The notes: generated from the sequence alone by a model not told the origin. Counted from the first letter of the stretch, positions 13,957 to 21,390 are shown. The stretch is DNA of 21,390 nucleotides from Cyanobacteria bacterium UBA11370 (GCA_003486645.1 DNGI01000183.1:1-21390), one strand, 5' to 3'. Program-made: numbers and translations.

Positions 13957-14201
13957 ATGTTCTGGTTGATCATAATTTACGTGGACATTCTGTTGTCTTA
14001 GCAGGTAGCCTTGCCGCTAGTGGCTGGCTTGAGTTAGTTTATATTCGCTTTGTCCTGTTTGAAGAGATAGGGTTGGAAGTCAATAGTAGCGATCGCGTGG
14101 TTTGGCAGTGTGCCCAAGCTAACGGAATAGGCAAGAGTAAGCAATTGCAACCATATTTGCAAAGAAACGGCATAACAATCCGGTTGGAGCGGACTGACTA
14201 A
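13953..14201 (+). pseudogene. Truncated PIN-like (DUF5615) toxin
   Basis: The first 55 residues match the N-terminal half of DUF5615/Mut7-C-type PIN toxins: MNVLVDHNLRGHSVVLAGSL, then ASGWLELVYIRFVLFEEIGL and SSDRVVWQCAQANG. After about residue 56 similarity stops; the expected LLTGNRN-type strand and the last catalytic acids are absent. The frame runs for 25 unrelated codons, the last of them encoded by the attC-like arm (GCATAAC, 14170-14176, and GGTTGGAGCGGAC), and stops at 14199. This looks like a 3' deletion ending in or near an attC site. It is almost surely inactive as a nuclease. Confidence 0.75.
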
Positions 14202-14227
14202 GCTGATTGGTGTTGTAGCCAAGGTTA
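14170..14227 (+). other. attC-like left arm after the DUF433 module
   Basis: GCATAAC (one mismatch to RYYYAAC) followed by GGTTGGAGCGGACT and TTGGTGT-G segments that parallel the attC-like site at 5608. No complementary right arm is visible in the next 230 bases, so the site is truncated. Bases 14228-14460 show open frames on both strands but nothing I can identify. Confidence 0.5.
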
Positions 14228-14460
14228 TCGGCAATCAGGGCTGGGGTCAGTCCTTCCTCAAAGTTATCTTCTTCGATGATGACCTGGTTCTCGACCAGCA
14301 GAATATGTCGTAATGAAGCAGGGCATCCACATTTACCACCAAATTTAGATAAAGGTGTTTTACTCGCAAACATGGGGCAGTTTGTTAAGTATGTTGAAGA
14401 CCTGTACGAGTTAATTGCTTATTATGGAGAGCATGATGTGGAGTTATAGGCTTCTATCTC

Positions 14461-15102
14461 ATGGCATCTAAGAAATACTACGCTGTTTTTAAGGGTAGGA
14501 AGACAGGAATATTTTCAACTTGGCAGGAATGTGAAGAACAAATCACAGGTTTTAGTGGTGCGCTATATAAGTCCTTCAAAACCAGAGGTGAGGCGGAAGA
14601 AGCATTAGAAGCTGCGAGACAGACTTCAGTATTTCCTAAAGAGCCTGAAAAGAAGAAACGAAAACCTACAAAAACAATTACTTCATCTACAGACGTAGTT
14701 ATTATGGATAGTGTCTGTGTCGATGCTGCTTGTTCAGGCAATCCTGGTGCTGTCGAATATAAAGGCGTTCACACGGCAACACATGAAGTGCTTTTTCAAA
14801 AACGTCCGATACCTCACGGAACTAATAATATTGGGGAGTTCTTAGCAATCGTTCATGCTCTCGCATATTTAAAGAATCAGGAGAAGGACATACCTATATA
14901 TTCTGATTCAGAAACAGCAATTCTTTGGGTGAAAAACCGAAAAGTAAAAACAAAGTTGAAGAGAAATGAAGATAGTGAGGAGATATTCAATCTAGTTGAC
15001 CGAGCGTTAACCTGGCTGGAGAATAACGACTATACTAATCCTATACTTAAGTGGAATACTGCTGCTTGGGGAGAAATTCCGGCAGATTTTGGTCGAAAGT
15101 AG
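14461..15102 (+). CDS. RNase H1-family protein with viroplasmin-type N-terminal domain
   Basis: A 213-residue cytoplasmic protein. Residues 1-48 are the RNA-DNA hybrid-binding/viroplasmin domain (KKYYAVFKGRKTGIFSTWQE, then GFSGALYKSFKTRGEAEEAL). After a Lys-rich linker comes an RNase H fold with VCVDAACSGNPGAVEYKG (first Asp), NNIGEFLAIVHALAYL (Glu), IYSDSETAILWVKN (second Asp) and the C-terminal WGEIPADFGRK (last acidic residue). All four catalytic acids of RNase H1 are therefore present. The pattern with WGEIPADFGRK is, from memory, that of RNase HI proteins common in Bacteroidetes, so horizontal acquisition is plausible. It would cleave RNA in RNA-DNA hybrids. The gene stands alone between attC-like elements, with the only complete-looking attC 40 bases after its stop, so it looks like a single-gene cassette. 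No good Shine-Dalgarno was found. Confidence 0.9.
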   Translation: MASKKYYAVFKGRKTGIFSTWQECEEQITGFSGALYKSFKTRGEAEEALEAARQTSVFPKEPEKKKRKPTKTITSSTDVVIMDSVCVDAACSGNPGAVEYKGVHTATHEVLFQKRPIPHGTNNIGEFLAIVHALAYLKNQEKDIPIYSDSETAILWVKNRKVKTKLKRNEDSEEIFNLVDRALTWLENNDYTNPILKWNTAAWGEIPADFGRK

Positions 15103-15142
15103 TTTTAATCGGTATACGTAAATCTTCATGTATTCAGTCGCA

Positions 15143-15229
15143 AGCTAACAAGTCGCTGCACCGGAACGCTGCGATTTGGTTAGTTGGGTTGCAAATGTTG
15201 TCTGCGTCCGGTGAGCTTGGTCGTTAAAA
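15143..15229 (+). other. Complete-looking attC recombination site
   Basis: An 87-bp imperfect palindrome within the attC size range. The left core is AGCTAAC (6/7 to RYYYAAC) and the right core GTTAAAA (6/7 to GTTRRRY). The left arm GCTGCACCGGA (15155-15165) pairs with TCCGGTGAGC (15207-15216) except for one unpaired G in the left arm, the extrahelical base that gives attC sites their polarity. The orientation, after the plus-strand RNase H gene, is the standard gene-then-attC order of a cassette. Confidence 0.65.
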
Positions 15230-15235
15230 CAGAGC

Positions 15236-15388
15236 TTGGAAGTGCAACAGCTTACTCAAATAGATAAAACTGATGAAGTTAAACCTGATGAGAACAAAGA
15301 TAATGATACTGAGTGGTAACCTGGAGATGTTTGGGTGCCTGGATATGGATTCCAACCAGATTATTCAGAGTCTCATTATTCCTGGTGA
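15236..15388 (+). pseudogene. Possible interrupted small ORF
   Basis: From TTG 15236 (or GTG 15242) a frame reads EVQQLTQIDKTDEVKPDENK and continues to a TAA at 15317; after the stop the same frame stays open for 22 codons (PGDVWVPGYGFQPDYSESHY) to TGA 15386. This could be a tiny cassette gene with a nonsense mutation, or chance. No family recognised. Bases 15389-15510 show nothing further. Confidence 0.25.
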
Positions 15389-15527
15389 ATCTTATCTAGT
15401 GTTGAAATATGTAAGCTTTGTGCTCCCATAGGCTCAGTTTAAATCTGTTATTTCTAGTTAGAAATTGGAGACAGGGTTTGTAAACTGTTCTGTACAAAGA
15501 GAGTGACGCTGAAAAAGAGGTGCTTTT

Positions 15528-15788
15528 ATGACCATTCGTGACACCGCTATTGCTAAATTACAGCAACTTTCCGAACCACTTTTACAGCAAGTAAGTGACT
15601 TTATTGATTTTGTCATTCACAAGCATCAAGCTGAAATTACTGATAGTCAGCCTGATGAAACGCTTGTAGGTGCATGGTCAAAATGGTTTGAAGCAGTTGA
15701 TCGCCTAGATGTAACTCCACCTGAACCAGCCAGCAACTATCAACAACTCCTGCTCAACAAGTATCGGCAACAAGGGCTAGAGCTATGA
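15528..15788 (+). CDS. Antitoxin of a PIN module (DUF2281/VapB-like)
   Basis: An 86-residue protein beginning TIRDTAIAKLQQLSEPLLQQ then VSDFIDFVIHKH, the helical start seen in DUF2281-type VapB antitoxins of cyanobacteria, followed by an acidic linker and a C-terminal toxin-binding tail (ASNYQQLLLNKYRQQGLEL). AGAGG at 15516-15520 lies seven bases before ATG 15528. The gene overlaps the toxin by four bases. It should neutralise the PIN nuclease; DNA binding is not obvious from its sequence. Confidence 0.8.
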   Translation: MTIRDTAIAKLQQLSEPLLQQVSDFIDFVIHKHQAEITDSQPDETLVGAWSKWFEAVDRLDVTPPEPASNYQQLLLNKYRQQGLEL

Positions 15789-16195
15789 TCCTGTGTGATG
15801 CAGGGGTTCTGCTGTGCCTCGTTGACCGAACTCAGCCTCAGCACAAAGCCTACAAAAGTGCCGTGATGCGTTTGGCAAAACCTCTCGTCACAACTTGGTC
15901 ATGTCTAACCGAGGCGATGTATCTTGCCCTGCATCGTGGCGGCTGGCAAATGCAAAAACAGTTGGGGCAGCTTCTGTTAGACAAACTGCTGACAGTTTAC
16001 GAGATCCAGGAGAGTGATTACAGCCGTTTGTTGGCACTGATGGAGCAATACCGCGACAGACCGATGGATTTGGCAGATGCAACTCTGGTTGTGGCGGCTG
16101 AAAAGACTGGGTATCGGCAAATTCTCACCCTCGATTCTGACTTCTTGTTTTATCGGATTGGCGATCGTGATACCTTTGATATCATTCAAGTTTAG
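15785..16195 (+). CDS. PIN-domain toxin (VapC-like)
   Basis: A 136-residue PIN protein with the acidic set Asp5 (MILCDAGVL), Glu43 (CLTEAMYL), Asp95/Asp98 (MDLADATLV) and Asp117/Asp119 (TLDSDFLF), all intact. It should be a metal-dependent RNase held in check by the overlapping upstream antitoxin gene. It differs clearly in sequence from the PIN toxin at 10800, so the two are not a recent duplication. An attC-like core and arm follow within 30 bases (16221-16245). The module appears functional. Confidence 0.9.
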   Translation: MILCDAGVLLCLVDRTQPQHKAYKSAVMRLAKPLVTTWSCLTEAMYLALHRGGWQMQKQLGQLLLDKLLTVYEIQESDYSRLLALMEQYRDRPMDLADATLVVAAEKTGYRQILTLDSDFLFYRIGDRDTFDIIQV

Positions 16196-16220
16196 GGATG
16201 AGATGCGTAGGTGAAACGGC

Positions 16221-16245
16221 GTATAACAATCCTGTTGGAGCGGAC
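16221..16245 (+). other. attC-like left arm after the second PIN module
   Basis: GTATAAC (one mismatch to RYYYAAC) followed by CCTGTTGGAGCGGACT, the arm sequence also present at 5620 and 14181. It breaks off within a few bases of the lepB fragment on the other strand, and no right arm is present. Confidence 0.5.
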
Positions 16246-16249
16246 TGCC

Positions 16250-16449
16250 GAGAGATTTTGGTGGTATTGTCACAGGTCTATAGTTGTAAGTTGATTTCTC
16301 CTTCACATCAGGTTCTGCAATAGCCTTACCGTTGATAAGCGTCTGCCCATTACGAATTTGCACCATATCTCCAGGTAGACCAACCAACGTTTAATCAGGT
16401 CGTCATGCAGATTTTGTGCTTCCAATTCAGGAGGGGCTTTGAATACTAC
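16250..16449 (-). pseudogene. lepB: Internal fragment of signal peptidase I, frameshifted
   Basis: Minus-strand reading from 16449 gives VVFKAPPELEAQNLHDDLIK, then after a one-base slip near 16388 VGLPGDMVQIRNGQTLINGK, AIAEPDVKEKSTYNYRPVT and PPKSL. This is the segment around the catalytic Lys (in LIKR) and the GLPGD motif of type I signal peptidases. The N-terminal membrane anchor with the catalytic Ser and the C-terminal GDNR region are missing, so this is a dead piece about 65 codons long. It abuts the attC-like arm. The functional lepB is presumably elsewhere. From 16450 to 16546 nothing was recognised. Confidence 0.85.
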
Positions 16450-16546
16450 GAAATCTTATTGTTGCCCGCTTTTAGGGAATTGGTATAACTAGAGTTTTCC
16501 TTAAGAAAACTCAGCACTGTACTTCATCAACTTAAAAACTGCTGTA

Positions 16547-19500
16547 TCAGGTAGATTTTGATTTTACAGCAGCCACTTTATTCTCAACAGACGATTTCAA
16601 CTCGTCCAAAATTTGCTCTAACTGAGTCACCAAATCAGCCGCACTTTCCAAAGTATTCGCTTTGGCTTGAATATGGAGTTGACGGGCTAATTCGGACATC
16701 GATTGCACGGCTACTGAAGCACTCGCTCCTTTAATTTGGTGAGCTTTATTTGCTAAAGTAACCCAGTCTTGAAGTTGCACCGCTCGCTTGGCTTCGGCAA
16801 TAAAACTTGTCCCATCTTTAACAAATCCTTTCACCAATTCCAGTTGAAACTCTGGATCTCCCCCAGAGATTTCATGCAAGTGATTCCAATCCACCAAATC
16901 ATTCTCAATCGTGCTTCCGGAGTTGTTCCGTTCTGCCTGCAAATCCTCATTTACAACAAATGACCAACGCTGAAGCATGACTTTTAATTCTTTTACCATC
17001 ACAGGTTTACTGAGGTAATCATCCATACCTGCGGCTAGACATTTTTCTCGATCGCCTGGCATCGCATAAGCTGTCATCCCAATCACTACCGTATGACGGT
17101 CTGTTCCTTCTCGTTGCCGTAATAATTGGGTGGCTTGGTAGCCGTCCATAATGGGCATTTGACAATCCATTAATACAAGGTCAAACTCATTGAGTGCTAA
17201 TTTGTCAAGGGCTTTTAAACCATTTTCCGCTGAATCCCACTGATGACCAAGGAGGCGGACTTGATGCTGCACTAATTTCAGGTTAATCGGCGTATCTTCT
17301 ACTAACAGAATATTTAACGTTGTCGGTTTTTCTTTCTCAGAGTTTACTCGTTCTGTGTTGGCAGATTGAGTACTAACCAGGGCTGATCCCTTCGTTAATA
17401 ATGAGTCTCCAACGGAAGGAGAATTTAGGTCAATATGCCCTCTGAGTTGCTCTATAATTTGCTCTAACTGAGTGATTAACTTACCTGCACCCTCCGGACT
17501 TTTGAGTAGTGCTTGATGGCGGAGTTGATCCGCTACTTCTGGCATAATTTGCACAGCAACAGATGAACTTGCGCCTTTAATTTGGTGCGCTTTATTGGCT
17601 ACTATAACCCAATCTCGATCCACCAGCGCTTGCTTTGCCTCAGCGATAAATGTTGCTCCTTCTTTAATAAATCCTTGTACGAGTTCCAGTTGAAATGCGG
17701 GATCTCCTTCGGAGATTTCCTTTAGCCGCACCCAATCCACTAAATTGACAGAGGGAGCAATAGAGGGTTCGATAGTAATAGTTGTTTCAGACTTTTTGCT
17801 TTTTTCAACATAGGAATCTCCCTTAACAACGGCTGCCCATCGCTCCAATACAGGTGCTAAATTTTTCACCATTACGGGTTTGCTGAGGTAGTCATCCATA
17901 CCCGCCGCCAAACATTTTTCGCGATCACCTTGCATCGCATAAGCGGTCATTCCAATGACAATAGTATGGCGATCAGTTCCTTCTCGTTGGCGCAAGGTTC
18001 GGGTTGCTTGGTAGCCGTCCATCACAGGCATTTGGCAATCCATTAACACGATATCGTAGTCATTCTGCGCTAATTTATCAAGTCCTTCTTGACCGTTTTC
18101 TGCGAATTCTGAGTGATGTCCTAACAGTTGCACCTGATGCTGTACTAATTTGAGGTTAATGGGCGTATCTTCTACTAACAGAATTTTCAAGCTGGTGTCT
18201 TGTTGTTGATTAGGGGGCGCTCCTTCTAATGTTAAGGAAGAGGAGGAATTAGGGGTTGATGTCTCTTCTTCAGAGGCGAGTACTTTCAGCAGTGAGTCGA
18301 GTAATTGGGATTCTTTAACTGGCTTGACTAAATAATCAGCAAATCCACTTTTAAGTAAAGGTTGAGCAGAATCTCCGGCGTGCATGGAGGTCATCAATAC
18401 TAATTTTGTACGCGACCAATCGGGTTCAGCAAGAATCAGTCGTCCGAGAGTTGACCCATCAATTTTAGGCATTTTCATATCGAGTAATGCCACATCGTAG
18501 GGTTTTCCAGCTTCAGCCGCTGCTTGTAACGCGTTGAGGGCAATAATGCCATTATCCGCTTCATCCACTTCCATGCCTTTTGCTGATAATTGATGCTGGA
18601 CAATTTTGCGATTAATGGGGCGATCGTCTACTACTAATACTCGCTTTCCAGTTAAAAATTCAGGGGAAACAGGAATGCTGCTATAAGCCTGATTCATAGC
18701 TTCTTTAGTGGAGTCAACGGCTAGCTTAATAAACGTTGCCGTAAACCAGAATGTAGATCCAATTCCGGGTTCACTTTCCACGCCAATTTCTCCACCCATT
18801 ATTTCTACAAGTTGCTTACAAATGGCTAGACCTAACCCCGTACCTCCATGCTTGCGGGTGGTGGAAGCATCGACTTGGGAGAAGGCTTGGAATAGCTTTT
18901 TCTTGTCTTCTGGAAGAATCCCAATGCCAGTATCTTTAACCGCAAATCGTAATTTTATTGGTTGTTGGTCGTTGGTTATTGGTTGTTGGTTGTTTGTAGG
19001 GGTTAGTTCTTCAATTGCTGAGGAGGATGGGTCAACAGATACGTGGATAACAATATCTCCAGTTTCGGTAAATTTGATAGAATTGCCGACTAAATTTGTG
19101 AGAATTTGCCGTAGGCGACCTGCATCTCCGAGGAGGTATCGGGGTACGTCGGTATCGACTAAAAGGGCTAGTTCTAAATCTTTAATATCTGCTTGGGGAT
19201 TGCATAGATCTAAGACTTCTTCTAAGCAGCGATTTAAGTTTAGCTCATCGCTATCTAATCGCATTTCTCCCGCTTCAAGTTTGGAGAAGTCCAGAATATC
19301 GTTAATTACTCTTAATAAGTGTTCGCCACTGACCTGTAGAGTTTTGACAAAATCAAGTTGTCGAACGCTAAGTTCAGTTGTTAAAAGTAATTCACTCATT
19401 CCCAAAACTCCGTTCATAGGAGTGCGGATTTCATGACTCATATTCGCTAAGAATTGAGCTTTTGCTCGTGCAGCTTCTAGGGCAGCTTCTCGTGCTTCAA

Positions 19501-21091
19501 CTAATTGATTTTCGTATTGTTTTCGCTCAGTAATATCCCGATTTACGCCAATTGCTGCTATGGGTTGACCTTGTTCATCTCGTAAGGGTACAACTACTGT
19601 TTCGCAAACTCCTTGAGTACCATCTTTACGGCTAAATTCAATCTCGCTTGTCCAGCGTCCTTCACTCATCAAGCCATAAATCATTTGTTGGGTTAGTACT
19701 ATTGATTCTTCGGGTTGGTAAACGACTCCGCAGGTTTTACCTAATACTTCGGTTTTTTCATAACCAAATATTCTCTCAGCGGCGGGGTTCCAATCCAGAA
19801 TTCGACCTGCTAAATCAGTGAGGATCACGCCATCATAAATGGTTTCAAACATTAGGGCTTGTCGGCGTAGTGCTTCTTCTGCCCGTTTGCGTGCGGATAT
19901 GTCTTGAACTAGGCAAACAATTCCTTGAATTTTGCCTGCTGCATTTTGCATCACAGAGGCGGTGACGGAGACGGGAATTTGAATGCCATCTTTGGCAAAG
20001 AAGGTTGTTTCTCGTCTGCCTAGAAATCCATTCGGTTGGGAATCATTGGATTCTAAATAGCCTAAAAAATTATCTTCTTTAAAGAAGATATCTAAGGCTT
20101 GACCGCGTAGTTCGTTGGGTTGATATCCGGAAAGATATAAAGCGGCTTCATTGAAGCTTTCAATTTTGATGTTTTTATTCAGAACAATCAGGGCATCACT
20201 TAAGGAACTGATAATGTTATCGAGATAGGTTTTAGAAACGGTTGTGTCTTGGAGCTGCTTGACCATATGATTGAAGGCATCAGCTAAAATGCTCAGTTCA
20301 TCCTGAGTTTTGATCTCGACTATGGTATCAAATTCTCCCTCTCCAATCTTTGCAGCAGCTTCTTTGAGTTTTATAATGGGATTGGTTATTCTTTCTGCTA
20401 AGAGTATGCCAAAGATTATCGATATTGTAATGACTACGGTGACGGATGTTAGGTTAATAACTAGAGAATAGGTCGCACTGCGATTAGCGGTTATATTTTC
20501 ACGTTCTAACGCTTCTAAGTTAACGCTGATGGCGCGATCAACAACTTCTAAAAATTTTTCTTGAGCCGCTTCAAACTCTTGTCGTTTGCGAAGTAGATTC
20601 CCGGCTTGAAATTTTTCGCCCTTTAATTCTAAAATTTCTTGACCGATTTCAGCGAGTTGGATTTTACTGGTTAATAGTTGTCGATAAACATTCTGCATTT
20701 CTGGATTTTGAGCAAGGGTCTGAAAATCCGCTAACGATTTATCGATAGTTTCTACTGACTGATTAAATTCTTCTTTGTCTTTTTTTGCCTGTTTTTCTAG
20801 TTCTATAGTGTCTAAGTTGGGTTGTTTCTCTGCTGGTGAATCCCCTGGCTTGACAGGAGCAATGGAGTTGGATTCTCCCGCAATCACCGCATAGCTATAG
20901 ACCTCATTCATCATGATGACTGAGGCAACTTTGACCTGATTTAGGGCAATGAGTTGACGAGTAGTACTTTCAGTAATTTTATTAAACTGTTCATCAACAT
21001 TTTTCTTTGTTTGAATATTAATAATCCCTAATATGGCTACTAGAGATGCAACCCCTAAAAAACCTGACACAAACTTTGTCTTGAGTTTCAT
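16547..21091 (-). CDS. Membrane hybrid histidine kinase with three receivers and two Hpt domains
   Basis: A 1514-residue sensor kinase. Membrane segments at about 7-26 and 208-231 flank an extracytoplasmic four-helix-type sensor region; HAMP (about 232-284) and two PAS domains (about 290-400 and 412-523) follow. HisKA has the H-box SHEIRTPMN with His553; the ATPase domain has an N-box near 666, DTGIGI at 720 and GGTGLGL at 749. Then come REC1 (phospho-Asp 871), REC2 (Asp 1018), Hpt1 (His 1169, AHQIKGASSS), REC3 (Asp 1309) and Hpt2 (His 1451, AHQIKGASAS). All phosphorelay residues are present. REC2-Hpt1 and REC3-Hpt2 are near copies. An insertion at about 699-712, rich in Asn, Gln and Pro, is encoded by degraded heptamer repeat. 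No dedicated regulator is adjacent, and the signal is unknown. ATG 21091 has GGGAG about eight bases upstream. Confidence 0.95.
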   Translation of the reverse strand: MKLKTKFVSGFLGVASLVAILGIINIQTKKNVDEQFNKITESTTRQLIALNQVKVASVIMMNEVYSYAVIAGESNSIAPVKPGDSPAEKQPNLDTIELEKQAKKDKEEFNQSVETIDKSLADFQTLAQNPEMQNVYRQLLTSKIQLAEIGQEILELKGEKFQAGNLLRKRQEFEAAQEKFLEVVDRAISVNLEALERENITANRSATYSLVINLTSVTVVITISIIFGILLAERITNPIIKLKEAAAKIGEGEFDTIVEIKTQDELSILADAFNHMVKQLQDTTVSKTYLDNIISSLSDALIVLNKNIKIESFNEAALYLSGYQPNELRGQALDIFFKEDNFLGYLESNDSQPNGFLGRRETTFFAKDGIQIPVSVTASVMQNAAGKIQGIVCLVQDISARKRAEEALRRQALMFETIYDGVILTDLAGRILDWNPAAERIFGYEKTEVLGKTCGVVYQPEESIVLTQQMIYGLMSEGRWTSEIEFSRKDGTQGVCETVVVPLRDEQGQPIAAIGVNRDITERKQYENQLVEAREAALEAARAKAQFLANMSHEIRTPMNGVLGMSELLLTTELSVRQLDFVKTLQVSGEHLLRVINDILDFSKLEAGEMRLDSDELNLNRCLEEVLDLCNPQADIKDLELALLVDTDVPRYLLGDAGRLRQILTNLVGNSIKFTETGDIVIHVSVDPSSSAIEELTPTNNQQPITNDQQPIKLRFAVKDTGIGILPEDKKKLFQAFSQVDASTTRKHGGTGLGLAICKQLVEIMGGEIGVESEPGIGSTFWFTATFIKLAVDSTKEAMNQAYSSIPVSPEFLTGKRVLVVDDRPINRKIVQHQLSAKGMEVDEADNGIIALNALQAAAEAGKPYDVALLDMKMPKIDGSTLGRLILAEPDWSRTKLVLMTSMHAGDSAQPLLKSGFADYLVKPVKESQLLDSLLKVLASEEETSTPNSSSSLTLEGAPPNQQQDTSLKILLVEDTPINLKLVQHQVQLLGHHSEFAENGQEGLDKLAQNDYDIVLMDCQMPVMDGYQATRTLRQREGTDRHTIVIGMTAYAMQGDREKCLAAGMDDYLSKPVMVKNLAPVLERWAAVVKGDSYVEKSKKSETTITIEPSIAPSVNLVDWVRLKEISEGDPAFQLELVQGFIKEGATFIAEAKQALVDRDWVIVANKAHQIKGASSSVAVQIMPEVADQLRHQALLKSPEGAGKLITQLEQIIEQLRGHIDLNSPSVGDSLLTKGSALVSTQSANTERVNSEKEKPTTLNILLVEDTPINLKLVQHQVRLLGHQWDSAENGLKALDKLALNEFDLVLMDCQMPIMDGYQATQLLRQREGTDRHTVVIGMTAYAMPGDREKCLAAGMDDYLSKPVMVKELKVMLQRWSFVVNEDLQAERNNSGSTIENDLVDWNHLHEISGGDPEFQLELVKGFVKDGTSFIAEAKRAVQLQDWVTLANKAHQIKGASASVAVQSMSELARQLHIQAKANTLESAADLVTQLEQILDELKSSVENKVAAVKSKST
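18957..18995. repeat. Heptamer repeat embedded in the kinase gene
   Basis: On the plus strand the sequence is a run of TTGGTTG-type heptamers, the complement of the AACAACC unit at the left edge of the window, with point changes that keep the kinase frame open. It encodes the loop TNNQQPITNDQQPIK between two strands of the ATPase domain. Confidence 0.8.
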
Positions 21092-21390
21092 ATGCTTCTC
21101 CCGTAACTATCCTGTATTTCAGGGATTCCTCAGCGACTTCCGGATCTTAGGTCACTAAATCAATAAGGTTTGGGGGATGACAGTTTAGTAAATCATCCCG
21201 TCCCAAGATTTGTATTTATCCGTCGGATCTCTAAGATAATTTGATTAGCTTGCATAAGCCATAAAATAGTAAGAATTGTCAATAAAGTTTCCTTGAAATT
21301 TTATTTATACAGACTAAAAGTCGTTAATTGACTAGCATTTTTAGGCAAGGGGAGGGGGTGAGGAAGACAAGGGGGACAAGGGGGACAAGG
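21092..21390. other. Upstream region of the kinase gene with a 3'-edge tandem repeat
   Basis: No gene was found. The kinase leader and promoter should lie here on the minus strand, but no convincing -35/-10 pair was recognised. At 21367-21390 a 9-bp unit ACAAGGGGG is repeated 2.7 times and runs off the window edge, preceded by a purine-rich tract (21346-21366). This is another short tandem repeat of the cyanobacterial type. Confidence 0.5.

Noticed and set aside
14119..14373. Minus-strand open frame of 84 codons between the DUF433 module and RNase H
   Set aside because: It crosses the attC-like arm and the truncated toxin; no family recognised and no ribosome site, so not called a gene.
14384..14390. 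GTTAAGT as the right core of the attC-like site at 14170
   Set aside because: It fits GTTRRRY, but no arm complementary to GGTTGGAGCGGAC precedes it and the distance exceeds normal attC length.
18708..19436. Long plus-strand open frame (242 codons) opposite the kinase
   Set aside because: It lies antisense to the conserved HisKA/ATPase region and its translation has a Ser/Arg-rich shadow composition; the kinase frame explains the sequence.

Overview
The window looks like chromosomal DNA from a filamentous cyanobacterium. The palindrome GCGATCGC (HIP1) recurs throughout, period-7 short tandem repeats sit at the left edge, and several gene families are typical of large cyanobacterial genomes: a multi-domain hybrid kinase, NACHT/HEAT proteins and many toxin-antitoxin pairs. 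No rRNA, tRNA or CRISPR array was recognised. All functions are read from sequence and family knowledge; no database search was run.

Layout. (1) 1-4300: a heptamer repeat, an M16 peptidase-like protein that has lost its zinc motif, and a full-length 899-residue homologue of the eukaryotic major vault protein (MVP). (2) 4311-6245: a Panacea-type (DUF4065) antitoxin-like gene overlapping a probable toxin gene, with a clear promoter. It is followed by an attC-like sequence and, on the minus strand, a broken fragment of a tyrosine recombinase that most resembles an integron integrase. A 68-bp imperfect direct repeat brackets this block. (3) 6246-10314: a NACHT NTPase locus. A 152-codon first part and a 916-codon NTPase/HEAT part lie in one reading frame, separated by a single TGA and 30 open codons; a HEAT-like partner gene and a very small ORF follow. 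(4) 10414-16245: a run of small, same-strand modules. These are an AbrB/PIN toxin-antitoxin pair, a conserved pair of unknown function, an antitoxin with a truncated Doc toxin, a DUF433 antitoxin with a truncated PIN-like toxin, an RNase H1-family protein, and a second antitoxin/PIN pair. Each module is followed closely by an attC-type core (RYYYAAC or one mismatch). One copy, 15143-15229, looks like a complete attC with paired arms and one extrahelical G. Interspersed repeats lie between modules. (5) 16250-16449: a frameshifted fragment of signal peptidase I (lepB), minus strand. (6) 16547-21091: a 1514-residue membrane hybrid histidine kinase, minus strand, with a duplicated receiver-Hpt unit.

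Reading of the whole. The minus-strand integrase fragment, followed to the right by plus-strand modules each ending in an attC-like core, has the geometry of an integron. I infer a decayed chromosomal integron, or an attC cluster that has lost its integrase, whose surviving cassettes are mostly toxin-antitoxin modules, partly overwritten by cyanobacterial repeats and by a NACHT defence-like locus. The bacterial vault-protein homologue is the other outstanding item.
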